From positions 186,001 through 250,000 of the forward strand of contig NZ_JOFV01000006.1 of assembly GCF_000718325.1 (NCBI RefSeq): a DNA stretch of 64,000 nucleotides. The letters are read 5' to 3'. The DNA is from Oerskovia turbata. GTDB lineage: Bacteria > Actinomycetota > Actinomycetes > Actinomycetales > Cellulomonadaceae. A program made the translations under genes and the position numbers. Below, in pieces: positions 35,977 through 45,189 of this stretch; positions within the stretch are counted from its first letter, which is position 1, and each line of letters opens with the position of its first letter. The notes beneath the pieces are model-generated. The model saw nothing but the letters and a program-made list of their open reading frames with translations, did not search any database and was not told the origin of the DNA.

Positions 35977-37659
35977 ATGGACCCACGCGCCGGTACGCCC
36001 GCCCAGCCTCAGGACCTCATCGACGTGGACGCCGTGGTCGGCGCCTACTACGACCTCTCCCCCGACGTCGACGACCCGACGCAGAAGGTGGTGTTCGGGA
36101 CGTCGGGCCACCGTGGGTCGAGCCTGGACCACGCGTTCAACGAGGCGCACATCGTCGCGATCACCGCGGCCATCGTCGAGTACCGGCGTGCGCAGGGCAC
36201 CGACGGCCCGCTGTTCATCGGCCGTGACACGCACGCCCTGTCGCTGCCCGCGTGGCAGACCGCGATCGAGGTCCTCGCGGCGGCGGGTGTCCAGACGTAC
36301 ATCGACGCCCGCGACTCGTACACGCCGACGCCGGCCGTGTCGCAGTCGATCCTGCTGCACAACGGCGCGGCCACCGAGGAGGGCGTCCGCACGAGCGGCC
36401 CCGAGCTCGCGGACGGCATCGTCGTGACGCCGTCGCACAACCCGCCGCGCGACGGCGGCTTCAAGTACAACCCGCCGCACGGCGGCCCGGCGGACTCGGA
36501 GGCGACGGGCTGGATCGCGGACCGTGCGAACGAGATCCTGCGCTCGGGCGTCGGGCAGGTCCGGCGGGTCCCGCTCGAGCGGGCGCTGGCGGCGGAGACC
36601 ACGCACCGGCACGACTTCCTGACGGCGTACGTCGACGACCTGGCCTCGGTCCTGGACCTCGACGCGATCCGCGGCGCGGGCGTCTCGATCGGCGCCGACC
36701 CCCTGGGCGGGGCGTCGGTCGAGTACTGGGGCGAGATCGGTGAGCGCTTCGGGCTGGACCTGACGGTCGTGAACCCGCAGGTGGACCCGCGCTGGGCGTT
36801 CATGACGCTCGACTGGGACGGCAAGATCCGCATGGACTGCTCGTCGCCGTACGCCATGGCCTCGCTCGTGCAGAAGATGACGGACCCGGACGCGACCTCG
36901 ACGTTCGACGTCGCGACGGGCAACGACGCCGACTCGGACCGCCACGGGATCGTGACCCCGGACGCGGGCCTCATGAACCCCAACCACTACCTCGCGGTCG
37001 CGATCGACTACCTGTACGGCGGGGCCCGTCCGGGCTGGCGTCCGGATGCCGCGATCGGCAAGACGCTCGTGTCCTCGTCGCTCATCGACCGGGTCGGTGG
37101 TGGGCTGGGTCGCCGCGTCGAGGAGGTGCCGGTGGGCTTCAAGTGGTTCGTCCCGGGCCTGCTCGACGGTTCGGTGGGCTTCGGCGGCGAGGAGTCGGCG
37201 GGCGCGTCGTTCCTGCGCAAGAACGGCGGGGTGTGGACCACGGACAAGGACGGTCTGCTGCTCGCGCTGCTCGCCTCGGAGATCCTCGCGACCACGGGGA
37301 AGACCCCGTCGCAGCACCACGCCCGGCTCGTCGAGCAGTACGGCGAGTCCTGGTACGCGCGGGTCGACGCCCCTGCCTCGCTCGAGGAGAAGTCGGCGCT
37401 CGCGAGGCTGAGCCCGGAGCAGGTCACGTCGACGACGCTCGCGGGCGAGGAGATCACCGCGAAGCTGACGACGGCACCGGGCAACGGTGCGGCGATCGGC
37501 GGCCTCAAGGTCACGACGGAGAACGCGTGGTTCGCGGCGCGCCCCTCCGGCACGGAGAACGTGTACAAGATCTACGCCGAGTCGTTCGTCTCGGCCGAGC
37601 ACCTGGCGCAGGTGCAGGACGAGGCCAAGCAGGTCGTCTCGGACGCGCTGGGCGGCTGA
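35977..37659 (+). CDS. pgm: Phosphoglucomutase (alpha-D-glucose phosphate-specific)
   Basis: Interconverts glucose 1-phosphate and glucose 6-phosphate in the cytosol. The protein has 560 residues, the usual length for the Pgm subgroup. The start-domain motif is [12 protein letters not shown], the phosphoserine loop is [11 protein letters not shown], the metal loop is [10 protein letters not shown] (ligands Asp-x-Asp-x-Asp), the sugar-binding loop is [10 protein letters not shown] and the phosphate-binding loop is [15 protein letters not shown] 35977 has CAGGAT six bases upstream. Monocistronic, convergent with a small GNAT gene. Confidence 0.96.
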   Translation: MDPRAGTPAQPQDLIDVDAVVGAYYDLSPDVDDPTQKVVFGTSGHRGSSLDHAFNEAHIVAITAAIVEYRRAQGTDGPLFIGRDTHALSLPAWQTAIEVLAAAGVQTYIDARDSYTPTPAVSQSILLHNGAATEEGVRTSGPELADGIVVTPSHNPPRDGGFKYNPPHGGPADSEATGWIADRANEILRSGVGQVRRVPLERALAAETTHRHDFLTAYVDDLASVLDLDAIRGAGVSIGADPLGGASVEYWGEIGERFGLDLTVVNPQVDPRWAFMTLDWDGKIRMDCSSPYAMASLVQKMTDPDATSTFDVATGNDADSDRHGIVTPDAGLMNPNHYLAVAIDYLYGGARPGWRPDAAIGKTLVSSSLIDRVGGGLGRRVEEVPVGFKWFVPGLLDGSVGFGGEESAGASFLRKNGGVWTTDKDGLLLALLASEILATTGKTPSQHHARLVEQYGESWYARVDAPASLEEKSALARLSPEQVTSTTLAGEEITAKLTTAPGNGAAIGGLKVTTENAWFAARPSGTENVYKIYAESFVSAEHLAQVQDEAKQVVSDALGG

Positions 37660-37686
37660 CGCACGCGGTGAGGGTGCGGCGGGCCC

Positions 37687-37986
37687 TCAGTGCGCGACCA
37701 GGTCCTGGTACTCCTCGTGGAGCTGGACGAACGCCCGGACGAACGGGCACAGCGGCACGACCTTCTGCCCCGAGGCCCGCACCTGGTCGAGCGCGCCGCG
37801 CACGAGCGTCGACCCGACGCCGTGGCCGGCGTACGCGTCGTCGACCTCTGTGTGCGTGAGCACGAGCCGGCCAGGTTGTCGCACGTACGCGGCGAAGCCC
37901 GCCACCTCCCCCTCGGGGGTGCGTGCCTCGAAGCGCTCCTCGGCCGTGTTGTCCACGACCGCGATCTCCTGCGTCTGCTCGCTCAC
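37687..37986 (-). CDS. Small GNAT-like N-acetyltransferase (YjdJ type)
   Basis: A 99-residue minimal acetyltransferase-like protein. It has VDDAYAGHGVGSTLVRGALDQ as the acetyl-CoA loop (GHGVGS) and VVPLCPFVRAFVQLHEEYQDL with the conserved CPFV found in this short GNAT group. It starts at a GTG with CATGAT six bases upstream (leaderless). Substrate unknown. Confidence 0.87.
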   Translation of the reverse strand: MSEQTQEIAVVDNTAEERFEARTPEGEVAGFAAYVRQPGRLVLTHTEVDDAYAGHGVGSTLVRGALDQVRASGQKVVPLCPFVRAFVQLHEEYQDLVAH

Positions 37987-38130
37987 CCGTTCATCATGCG
38001 GGCCGGGATCGGTTCGCGCGCGCCCGGTGGAACGGTGACACTCGGTACGTGCCGACGAGTCGCCGGCTCCCCGGTCCGCACCCGCCGGGCGGGGCGCGTC
38101 GACCGGGGCGACAGATGGGAGAATGAGACG

Positions 38131-39384
38131 GTGGTACAAGACCCCCCTCGCGCAGCGGCAGACGACTCCCGCAACCCCTACCGTGTCGTCCTCAGCAAGC
38201 CGGGGGCGCTGAACTTCTCGGCCGCCGCCGTCGTGGCGAGGCTCCCGATGTCCATGGTCGGCATCGGCATCGTCCTGATGGTCCAGGGCATCTACGGCTC
38301 GTACGCCCTGGCCGGACGCGTGTCCGCGGCCTACGTGATCGCGCAGGCCATCGCCTCGCCGCAGATCGCGCGCTACGTCGACCGCGTCGGCCAGGCCAAG
38401 GTCATGCGCCCGCTGCTCGTCGTGAGCACCCTCGGGCTCGTGGGCCTGATCCTGGCCGCCGTCAACCAGGCCCCCGAGATCTGGCTCTACGTGAGCGCCG
38501 TCGTCGCGGGCGCGAGCATCGGCTCGTACGGCTCGATGGTCCGCGCGCGCTGGAGCCACGCCGTCAAGGACCCGCGGCAGCTCCACACGGCCTACTCCCT
38601 GGAGTCCGCGCTCGACGAGCTCGTGTTCGTCGTCGGCCCGGTCCTCGCGACCCTGCTCGCGACCGAGGTCACCGACTCGGCGGGCATCATCGTCCCCGCG
38701 GTCGCTGCCGTCGTGGGCGGCGTGTGGTTCCTGTCGCAGCGCCGCACCGAGCCGCCCGTGATCCCGGTCGTCCCGGGCGTCAAGCACGGCTCGGCGATGC
38801 GATCCCCCGGCATGATCGTGCTGGCCGTCGTCTTCGTCGCGATGGGCTTCATCTTCGGCGCGACCGACGTCTCGACCATCGCGTTCGCCGAGGAGCAGGG
38901 ATCCAAGTCGGCATCGGGCCTGATCCTGGCGATCTTCGCGCTCGGCTCGCTCATCTCGGGCCTCGCGTACGGCGCACGCCACTGGGTCTCACCGCTGTGG
39001 AAGCGGTTCGCGATCGGCATGGTCGCCCTCGCCCTCGGCGTCTCGCTGTTCTTCGTGGTCACGTCGCTGCCCATGCTGGCCGTCGTCATGTTCGTCACGG
39101 GCTTCACGATCGCCCCGACCCTCATCAACGGCAACGCCCTCGTGCAGAACCTCGTGACGCCGCACCAGCTCACCGAAGGCCTCGCATGGGTCGGCACGTC
39201 GCTCGGGGTCGGCGTGTCGTTCGGGGCGTCGATCGCGGGCTCGCGCATCGACGCCGCAGGCGCGCACGCCGGGTTCCAGGTCGTCATGATCGCGGCAGGC
39301 CTCGCGGTGGTCGCCGTCCTCGCGTCGCTGCGGGTCCTGCGCCGGGGAGCGCCGCGCCCACACCTCGCCGACGACCCGTCGTGA
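38131..39384 (+). CDS. MFS transporter
   Basis: A 417-residue major facilitator with about twelve helices. Short loops RYVDRVGQAKVMRP (between helices 2 and 3) and a central loop near residues 195-215 fit the fold. SIGSYGSMVRARWSHAVKDP follows helix 5, a segment seen in uncharacterised actinobacterial MFS proteins. Likely efflux of a small molecule, substrate unknown. It starts at GTG 38131, with GAGAAT six bases upstream. Confidence 0.87.
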   Translation: MVQDPPRAAADDSRNPYRVVLSKPGALNFSAAAVVARLPMSMVGIGIVLMVQGIYGSYALAGRVSAAYVIAQAIASPQIARYVDRVGQAKVMRPLLVVSTLGLVGLILAAVNQAPEIWLYVSAVVAGASIGSYGSMVRARWSHAVKDPRQLHTAYSLESALDELVFVVGPVLATLLATEVTDSAGIIVPAVAAVVGGVWFLSQRRTEPPVIPVVPGVKHGSAMRSPGMIVLAVVFVAMGFIFGATDVSTIAFAEEQGSKSASGLILAIFALGSLISGLAYGARHWVSPLWKRFAIGMVALALGVSLFFVVTSLPMLAVVMFVTGFTIAPTLINGNALVQNLVTPHQLTEGLAWVGTSLGVGVSFGASIAGSRIDAAGAHAGFQVVMIAAGLAVVAVLASLRVLRRGAPRPHLADDPS

Positions 39385-39549
39385 CCGACGCGACGTAGCC
39401 GCTGGCGCACCCGCGGTCTCGTCGAGTGTGCACCGTGACGCGGACCTGACACCCGGGCGTGACCAGCGGAACAGCCCCAGCGGCTGCGTCCCGCGGGCTC
39501 CCGACGCACGATGGAGAGGTCCCCAACCCTTTCGTGCGGAGGTTTCCCC

Positions 39550-41337
39550 ATGGCTCTCGGACTCGGCCGGCCCCAGGACAAGCGCAACAGGACGGTCGCC
39601 GACCTGCTCGTCGCGCAGCTCATCGAAGCGGGGGTCGAACGCATCTACGGGATCGTGGGCGACAGCCTCAACCCCGTGGTCGACGCGGTCCGGCGCAGCC
39701 AGAAGGGGAAGGGCAAGGGCATCGAGTGGGTGCACGTGCGCCACGAGGAGGCCGCCGCGTTCGCCGCCGCGGCCGAGGCAGAGGTCACGGGGAAGCTCGC
39801 GGTGTGCGCAGGCTCGTGCGGGCCCGGCAACCTGCACCTCATCAACGGCCTGTACGACGCCAACCGCTCCAAGGTGCCCGTCCTCGCGATCGCGAGCCAC
39901 ATCCCCAGCACGCAGATCGGCACGAGCTTCTTCCAGGAGACGCACCCCGACCGCCTGTTCACCGAGTGCTCGGTGTACTCCGAGATGATCTCGTCGGCCA
40001 CGCAGGCGCCGCGCGTCATCAACTCCGCGATCCACCACGCGTACGGCGCCCCGGGGGTCTCGGTCCTGACCATCCCCGGCGACGTCGCGGACCTCGACGC
40101 CGCAGCAGAGGTCATCGACGTCGCCGTCCACCCCGCCAAGCCCCGGATCATCCCCGACCCGGACGCGCTCCGGAGCCTCGCCGACGCGATCAACCAGGCC
40201 AAGAAGGTCACGATCTTCGCGGGCGCCGGGACACGCGGCGCGCACGACGACGTGATCGCCCTCGCCGACAAGATCGCCGCACCGATCGGCCACTCGCTGC
40301 GCGGCAAGGAGTGGATCCAGTACGACAACCCGTTCGACGTCGGGATGAGCGGACTCCTCGGCTACGGCGCCGCGCACGACGCCATGCAGGAGGCCGACCT
40401 CCTGGTCCTGCTCGGCACCGACTTCCCGTACGACCAGTTCCTGCCGGACTCCGTGCGCACCGCCCAGGTCGACACCGACCCCACGCACCTGGGCCGCCGG
40501 ACCCGGCTCGACGTCGCCGTGGTCGGCGACGTCGGCGAGACCGTGCGACTCCTGCTGCCGCTCGTGAACACGGCCAAGAACCGCTCGTTCCTCGACGGCA
40601 TGGTCGCCAAGCACGAGAAGTCCATGACGGGCGTGGTCGGCGCGTACACCAAGGACGTCGAGAAGCACTCGCCCATCCACCCCGAGTACGTCGCGGACGT
40701 CCTCGACCAGGAGGCCTCCGACGACGCGGTGTTCACCGTGGACACGGGCATGTGCAACGTGTGGGCCGCCCGATACATCAGCCCCAACGGCAAGCGACGC
40801 GTCATCGGGTCCTTCCTGCACGGGTCCATGGCCAACGCGGTGCCGCACGCGATCGGCGTCGCGGCCGCCCAGCCGGACCGCCAGGTCGTCGCCATGGCGG
40901 GCGACGGCGGGCTGTCGATGCTGCTGGGCGAGCTCATCACGATCAAGGCCTACGAGCTGCCCGTGAAGATCGTCCTGTTCGACAACGCGAGCCTGGGGAT
41001 GGTGCGCCTCGAGATGCTCGTCGACGGGCTGCCCATGTTCGGCACCGAGTCGCCGCACATCGACTACGCCGCGGTCGCGAACGCGATCGGTATCCCGTCG
41101 GTGCGGGTCGAGCGCGCCAAGGACGTGCGCGGCGCGCTGCGCGGGGCCCTCTCGCGGCCCGGGCCCGCGCTCGTCGACGTCGTGACCGACCCGCGCGCGC
41201 TGTCCCTGCCCCCGACCATCACGGCCGGGCAGGTGCGCGGCTTCGCGGTCGCCATGAGCAAGGAGGTCCTGGGCGGCGGCATGGGGGAGGTCGTGTCGAT
41301 GGCCCGGGCGAACCTGCGCAACGTGCCACGGCCGTAG
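39550..41337 (+). CDS. poxB: Pyruvate dehydrogenase (quinone) / pyruvate oxidase, ThDP-dependent
   Basis: A 595-residue peripheral-membrane flavoenzyme that oxidatively decarboxylates pyruvate to acetate and CO2, passing electrons to quinone. The ThDP-activating Glu is in VRHEEAAAFAAAAEAE. The central FAD/Rossmann-like domain has VTIFAGAGTRG. The diphosphate-metal motif is AGDGGLSMLLGELITI. FDNASLGMVRLEM and SPHIDYAAVA follow in the C-terminal domain. ATG 39550 has GGAGG eight bases upstream; the longer frame to 39511 was rejected. PoxB of E. coli has a C-terminal lipid-binding tail. Here the end (MARANLRNVPRP) is short and basic. Confidence 0.9.
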   Translation: MALGLGRPQDKRNRTVADLLVAQLIEAGVERIYGIVGDSLNPVVDAVRRSQKGKGKGIEWVHVRHEEAAAFAAAAEAEVTGKLAVCAGSCGPGNLHLINGLYDANRSKVPVLAIASHIPSTQIGTSFFQETHPDRLFTECSVYSEMISSATQAPRVINSAIHHAYGAPGVSVLTIPGDVADLDAAAEVIDVAVHPAKPRIIPDPDALRSLADAINQAKKVTIFAGAGTRGAHDDVIALADKIAAPIGHSLRGKEWIQYDNPFDVGMSGLLGYGAAHDAMQEADLLVLLGTDFPYDQFLPDSVRTAQVDTDPTHLGRRTRLDVAVVGDVGETVRLLLPLVNTAKNRSFLDGMVAKHEKSMTGVVGAYTKDVEKHSPIHPEYVADVLDQEASDDAVFTVDTGMCNVWAARYISPNGKRRVIGSFLHGSMANAVPHAIGVAAAQPDRQVVAMAGDGGLSMLLGELITIKAYELPVKIVLFDNASLGMVRLEMLVDGLPMFGTESPHIDYAAVANAIGIPSVRVERAKDVRGALRGALSRPGPALVDVVTDPRALSLPPTITAGQVRGFAVAMSKEVLGGGMGEVVSMARANLRNVPRP

Positions 41338-41396
41338 GCCCGGGCCGGCCCGGACCCGGCCCCGGCCCCGGCCCCGGCCCCGGGGCCTCGGCGAGT

Positions 41397-41443
41397 GTGC
41401 AGTTCGGGCTGCCAGAACGCTCCCGGGACAGCCCGAACTGCAC
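41397..41443. terminator. Family E hairpin between convergent poxB and tetR-type genes
   Basis: Arms gtgcagttcgggctg (41397-41411) and its exact complement (41429-41443) form a 15-bp stem with a 17-base loop. A further CGAG/CTCG pairing lies outside. A ccccgg tandem run (41353-41385) precedes it. Position between two convergent stops argues for a bidirectional terminator. Confidence 0.75.
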
Positions 41444-41476
41444 GCTCGACGTCCGGCGTCGGGCGTTCGACGCCCC

Positions 41477-42070
41477 TCAGCGGGGGAGGTAGCGCACGAG
41501 CAGGTCGAGGTAGCCGTCGCGGTCGAAGTCCTCGACGAGTGCCGACTGGAGCATGCACCCCTGGCACGCGCTGACGAACAGCGGCGCCTGCTCGGCTGCG
41601 AGCGCCGCGGCCTCGGTCTCGCCGTGGCCGTTCGTGTTCCGGTGCCACACCGTGAGGTAGTCCTCGAAGGTCCGCAGGATGCGGTCGATGACGCCCGCGG
41701 CGAGCTCTCGCAACGCGGGGTCGGTCATGGCTTCTCCCCAGAGCTGGACGAGGATCCGGGGGTCGCGGAGCTCACGCTGCACGCCGGTCATGAGGACCCT
41801 GACGACCTCGGCCGGGACCGGGAGCGGTTCGCTCGCGGCGAGCTTCTCGACGTCGAGGACCCGCGCGCCGACGATCCGGCTCGCCGTCTGGTGGACGAGC
41901 TCGGTCTTGCTCGCGAAGTAGCCGTAGATCGCGCCGGCCGACACCCCCGACTCGGCGATGATGTCCGCCATCGAGGCAGCTTGGAACCCCTTGCGGCGGA
42001 AGACCCGCAGGGCCGCCTCGACGATCTCTTCGCGGCGCGCGGCTCGGTACTCCTCGGTCACTCTGGGCAC
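41477..42070 (-). CDS. TetR-family transcriptional regulator
   Basis: A 197-residue repressor. The N-terminal helix-turn-helix is MADIIAESGVSAGAIYGYF (about residues 30-50), with AALRVFRRKGFQAAS before it. The ligand domain is C-terminal and contains a CQGCMLQS cysteine pair. I chose GTG 42070 (protein VPRVTEEYRAAR), the family-typical start. The frame to 42109 would place the start inside the promoter. It is divergent from a membrane-protein gene, and the two cgaac-centred palindromes between them are the likely operators. Confidence 0.9.
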   Translation of the reverse strand: MPRVTEEYRAARREEIVEAALRVFRRKGFQAASMADIIAESGVSAGAIYGYFASKTELVHQTASRIVGARVLDVEKLAASEPLPVPAEVVRVLMTGVQRELRDPRILVQLWGEAMTDPALRELAAGVIDRILRTFEDYLTVWHRNTNGHGETEAAALAAEQAPLFVSACQGCMLQSALVEDFDRDGYLDLLVRYLPR

Positions 42071-42085
42071 CGACCCACCATAAAC

Positions 42086-42148
42086 CGAACGTTCGCTCTT
42101 GACAGGCACGGCCCGCGGGCGCGAGTCTTTAAAGAACGAACATTCGTT
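42086..42148. promoter_or_regulatory. Divergent promoter with two TetR-type operators
   Basis: The palindrome cgaacgttcg (42086-42095) and the related aacgaacattcgtt (42135-42148) flank a -35 TTGACA (42099-42104) on the plus strand. A plausible -10 GAGTCT lies 18 bases on. Both genes would be repressed by the TetR protein. The core CGAACnTTCG-like sequence is common for TetR regulators of membrane proteins. Confidence 0.78.
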
Positions 42149-42163
42149 TTAAGGAATCCAGAG

Positions 42164-43228
42164 ATGAACGCCCTGCCCCCTCGCCCTGGCACCACCCCCT
42201 GGCCGCGCACCCTCGGTCTCGCCCTCGGGCTCGTCGCCCTCGTGAGCACCCTGGTCCTGGCCTTCCTGTGGCCCTCGGTCACGGCCGACCCCCGGGACCT
42301 CCCGATCTCCGTCGCCGGCCCGGCCGAGCAGGTCACCCAGGTCGAGGCCGATCTCGAGGCGAGCGCCCCCGGCGTCCTCGACGTCACCGCCGTCGCCGAC
42401 CGCTCCGAGGCCGTAGCGCTCATCGAGGCGCGCGACGTGTACGGCGCGATCGTCCTGGGTCCGGCTCCGGAGATCCTCACAGCCTCGGCCGCGAGCCCGG
42501 CCGTCGCCCAGCTCCTCGGCGAGCGAGCGGCCACGCTCCAGGCCCAGGTCGACGCCGCGGCGGCCGCTCACGGCGCACCGGTCGGCTCGGCACCAACGGT
42601 CGTCGTGACCGACGTGGTGCCCCTCTCCCCCGACGACGCCCGTGGCACGACCCTCGCCGCGGCCACGTTCCCCCTCGTGCTCGGGGGACTCGTCGGCGGC
42701 ATCGCGACCACCCTCGTGGTGCGCGGCACGTGGCGCCGTCTCGTGGGGCTCGGTGCCTATGCGGTCGGCGGCGGACTGATGATCGCGGCGATCCTCCACG
42801 GCATGGGAGGACTGCACGGTGCGTTCCTCGCCGACTCGGCTGCCGTCGCGCTCACGCTCCTCGGGATATCGGGCACGATCGTCGGCGCCACCGCGATCCT
42901 CGGACGGCCGGGCTTGGCCGTCGGGCCAGTGGTCTTCCTGCTCTTCGCCAACCCGATCTCGGCTGCCGCGTTGCCCGTCGAGATGCTGCTGTCCCCATGG
43001 GGAGGCGTGGGGCAGTGGTTCCCGCCCGGCGCGTCGGTGACCCTCCTGCGCACGCTGTCCTACTTCCCGGGCGCCGACGCGTCGTTCCCCTGGCTCGTCC
43101 TCGCCGGCTGGGCGGTGCTCGGCACCGGCCTGGTGCTCGCCGGGGCGGCCCGTGGCAGGCCTTCGCGGTCGACGATGCCCACGGCGACCAGCATCCCCGC
43201 GGACGACTCTCTGGCGGCCGTCCGCTGA
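42164..43228 (+). CDS. Membrane protein, YhgE/Pip- or ABC-2-permease-like
   Basis: 354 residues. One N-terminal helix (about 15-38), an extracytoplasmic region with an ABC-2-like fold (SVAGPAEQVTQVEADLEA) and five or six C-terminal helices (from about 165), with ANPISAAALPVEMLLSPWGGVGQWFPPG between the later ones. The layout matches Pip/YhgE or ABC-2 type membrane proteins often placed beside TetR regulators. The substrate may be an inhibitor sensed by the regulator. AAGGAA lies about seven bases before the ATG, and a TetR-operator-flanked promoter precedes it. Confidence 0.83.
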   Translation: MNALPPRPGTTPWPRTLGLALGLVALVSTLVLAFLWPSVTADPRDLPISVAGPAEQVTQVEADLEASAPGVLDVTAVADRSEAVALIEARDVYGAIVLGPAPEILTASAASPAVAQLLGERAATLQAQVDAAAAAHGAPVGSAPTVVVTDVVPLSPDDARGTTLAAATFPLVLGGLVGGIATTLVVRGTWRRLVGLGAYAVGGGLMIAAILHGMGGLHGAFLADSAAVALTLLGISGTIVGATAILGRPGLAVGPVVFLLFANPISAAALPVEMLLSPWGGVGQWFPPGASVTLLRTLSYFPGADASFPWLVLAGWAVLGTGLVLAGAARGRPSRSTMPTATSIPADDSLAAVR

Positions 43229-43311
43229 GGAGCGCCGGGGCGGGCGACGCTCGTGCGCCCGCCCTGCACTCCCCCTTCCGCAGCCCGGCTCGAATCGATA
43301 CGATCGCCAGC

Positions 43312-44454
43312 GTGCTCACCAAGATGACGGTCACCGACGACCAGCTCTCCCGCATCCTGTCCCCGCTCGGCGAGATCGCCGACTCCGCCCCCCTGGAGGG
43401 CGGCCTGTTCGCCTCGACGTTCCGGGTCGACCTCACGGACGGTCGGCGCCTCGTCGTGAAGATCACGAGCGCCGACACGTCCCGCCTCCTGCGCTACGAG
43501 CACGGGATCCTCGGCACCGAGGAGGACGTCTACCGGCGCGTCGCGGACCGTCCGGACCTCCTCATGCCGCGCGTCGTCCACAGCGACTTCAGCCGGTCCG
43601 CGCTCGACGGCGACGCCCTGGTCGTCACGTTCCTCGGCGGCGACGTGTGGAACGCTCTTCCCCCGCTCGACGACGCCGCGACCGAGGGTGTGCGGCACGA
43701 CCTCGGCGCGTTCATGGCCCGCCTGCACACCGTCACGGGCGACGCGTTCGGCTACCCCGCGCCCGCGTCCGGGATGAGCGCACCGACGTGGCCCGAGGCG
43801 TTCGGCCTCATGGTCGACGCCCTGCTCGCGGACGCCGAGGACTGGGACGTCGACCTCCCCGCCGACGCCCTGCGGGCCGTGGTCGCACGCCACCACGACG
43901 CGCTCGCCGAGGTCACGGTCCCGCGCCTCGTGCACGCCGACCTGTGGCCGGGCAACCTGTTCCTGTCCGCCGAGGCATCGGCCCCCGCGGACCCAGTGGC
44001 CCCCGCGGGCCCGGCACGCTCCGCCGACGAGGAGTCGCCCCTGCGGCTGAGCGGCGTGATCGACACCGAGCGCTGCCTGTGGGCCGACCCTCTGTACGAG
44101 CTCGCGGGCGCCGACCAGCTCGGCCTCGGACCCGTCCCGCCCGCGATCGCCGCGGGGTACCGCTCGGCGGGTGGCCACCTCCCCGTCGAGGAGCCGTGGT
44201 TCGCGTCTCCCACCCCGGGTGAAATCCCGCCCGACGACGGAGCTCCCCGCGCGCGCGACGCCGTCGGGCGGGTGCGTCCCGGGGCGAGCACGCTCGGGGC
44301 CGGTGACGTACGACTGCTCCTGTACCGCGCGTACATCTCCGCGGTGCTCGTGACGGAGGTCGTCCCACGCGACTACCAGGGCGAATGGGTCCAGGGGTAC
44401 CGCGACACGGCCGCAGCGAACCTCGAGGTGCTGCTGGACCAGCTCTCCCGGTGA
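43312..44454 (+). CDS. Aminoglycoside phosphotransferase (APH)-family kinase
   Basis: 380 residues with the kinase-like fold of APH and fructosamine-3-kinase proteins. ATP-binding features are GGLFASTFRVDL and the Lys in RLVVKIT. The catalytic loop is LVHADLWPGNLFL and the metal-binding Asp is in GVIDTERCLWADPLYELA. Two hydrophilic insertions (APADPVAPAGPARSAD and about residues 300-325) separate the core motifs. The second includes a family F hairpin. GTG 43312 has TACGAT seven bases upstream (leaderless). Drug resistance should not be assumed; most such chromosomal kinases phosphorylate metabolites. Confidence 0.87.
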   Translation: MLTKMTVTDDQLSRILSPLGEIADSAPLEGGLFASTFRVDLTDGRRLVVKITSADTSRLLRYEHGILGTEEDVYRRVADRPDLLMPRVVHSDFSRSALDGDALVVTFLGGDVWNALPPLDDAATEGVRHDLGAFMARLHTVTGDAFGYPAPASGMSAPTWPEAFGLMVDALLADAEDWDVDLPADALRAVVARHHDALAEVTVPRLVHADLWPGNLFLSAEASAPADPVAPAGPARSADEESPLRLSGVIDTERCLWADPLYELAGADQLGLGPVPPAIAAGYRSAGGHLPVEEPWFASPTPGEIPPDDGAPRARDAVGRVRPGASTLGAGDVRLLLYRAYISAVLVTEVVPRDYQGEWVQGYRDTAAANLEVLLDQLSR

Positions 44455-44466
44455 CCCCTGAGCGCA

Positions 44467-44510
44467 GTGTCAGAACCAGCGTGACCCCGAGGCCTCGCTG
44501 GTTCTGACAC
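44467..44510. terminator. Family C hairpin C1
   Basis: Perfect 15-bp arms gtgtcagaaccagcg (44467-44481) and complement (44496-44510) around a 14-base loop, 13 bases past the APH-like stop codon. Related copies occur near 53.0 kb, inside a gene, and at 60.24 kb. Confidence 0.8.
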
Positions 44511-44654
44511 GAGCGGTCCCGATGGGGAGTAGTGCCCATCTTGTCCCTGGGTAGGGTTGAGTCACGCTAGAGTTCGGTCAAGTTCACGATCACGTCAAGT
44601 GTTCGGGCGGCCCATGCTCGGCGGCGCGACGTGACCGACCCTGGGGGGTATGCG

Positions 44655-45125
44655 GTGATCACGTTCGTCGTCGTCGGCATCGTCGGGCTCGCGCTCGTCC
44701 TGATCTCGATGATCCTCGGGGAGTTCATCGAGCTCGGCGACGGCGCCGTCTCGGGGACCTCGCTCGGCGTCGGGGCGATCGTGTTCGGCGCGACCGGGGC
44801 GATCGTCGTCTCGAACGACCTGCCCGTCGTGCTCGCGTACGTGGGCTCCGCGGTCCTCGCGGCCCTCGCGATCCTCCTCGTGGCCGTGCTCACGACCAAG
44901 CTCCGCGCGTCCGACGACGCCGTCCCCGTCTCGCTCGTCGGCGTCCAGGGCACCGCGACGAGCGACATCTCGCCCGCGACCGGAGAGGTCTCGCTCGACG
45001 CCGCGCACGAGCTCGAACGACGCCTCGCCTGGGCCGACGAGCCGATCCCCACGGGGGCCCGCGTCGTCGTCCTCGAGCAGTCCGGGACGCGCGTGCGCGT
45101 CCGGCGGTACTTCCCCAACGACTGA
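44655..45125 (+). CDS. NfeD-like membrane protein, flotillin partner
   Basis: A 156-residue protein with two or three N-terminal helices and a C-terminal OB-fold region (VSLVGVQGTATSDISPATGE ... GARVVVLEQSGTRVRVRRY). It is the NfeD1b/YuaF type that pairs with flotillin in functional membrane microdomains. I chose GTG 44655 because GGGGGG lies about six bases upstream; GTG 44631 is the alternative. The flotillin gene follows after 64 bases, the same order as yuaF-floT in Bacillus. Confidence 0.88.
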   Translation: MITFVVVGIVGLALVLISMILGEFIELGDGAVSGTSLGVGAIVFGATGAIVVSNDLPVVLAYVGSAVLAALAILLVAVLTTKLRASDDAVPVSLVGVQGTATSDISPATGEVSLDAAHELERRLAWADEPIPTGARVVVLEQSGTRVRVRRYFPND

Positions 45126-45189
45126 CACCCGCACGACCCGCACGCACGACCCGCCACCGAAAGGAGTCGCGCCGCAGGCGCGTACCGAC

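Noticed and set aside
41353..41385. ccccgg tandem run considered as a regulatory repeat.
   Set aside because: Simple low-complexity GC sequence next to the poxB stop; no evidence of function.
43312..44454. Aminoglycoside-resistance gene call for the APH-fold kinase.
   Set aside because: Only the general kinase fold is visible. Many actinobacterial homologues are metabolic, so no resistance claim is supported.
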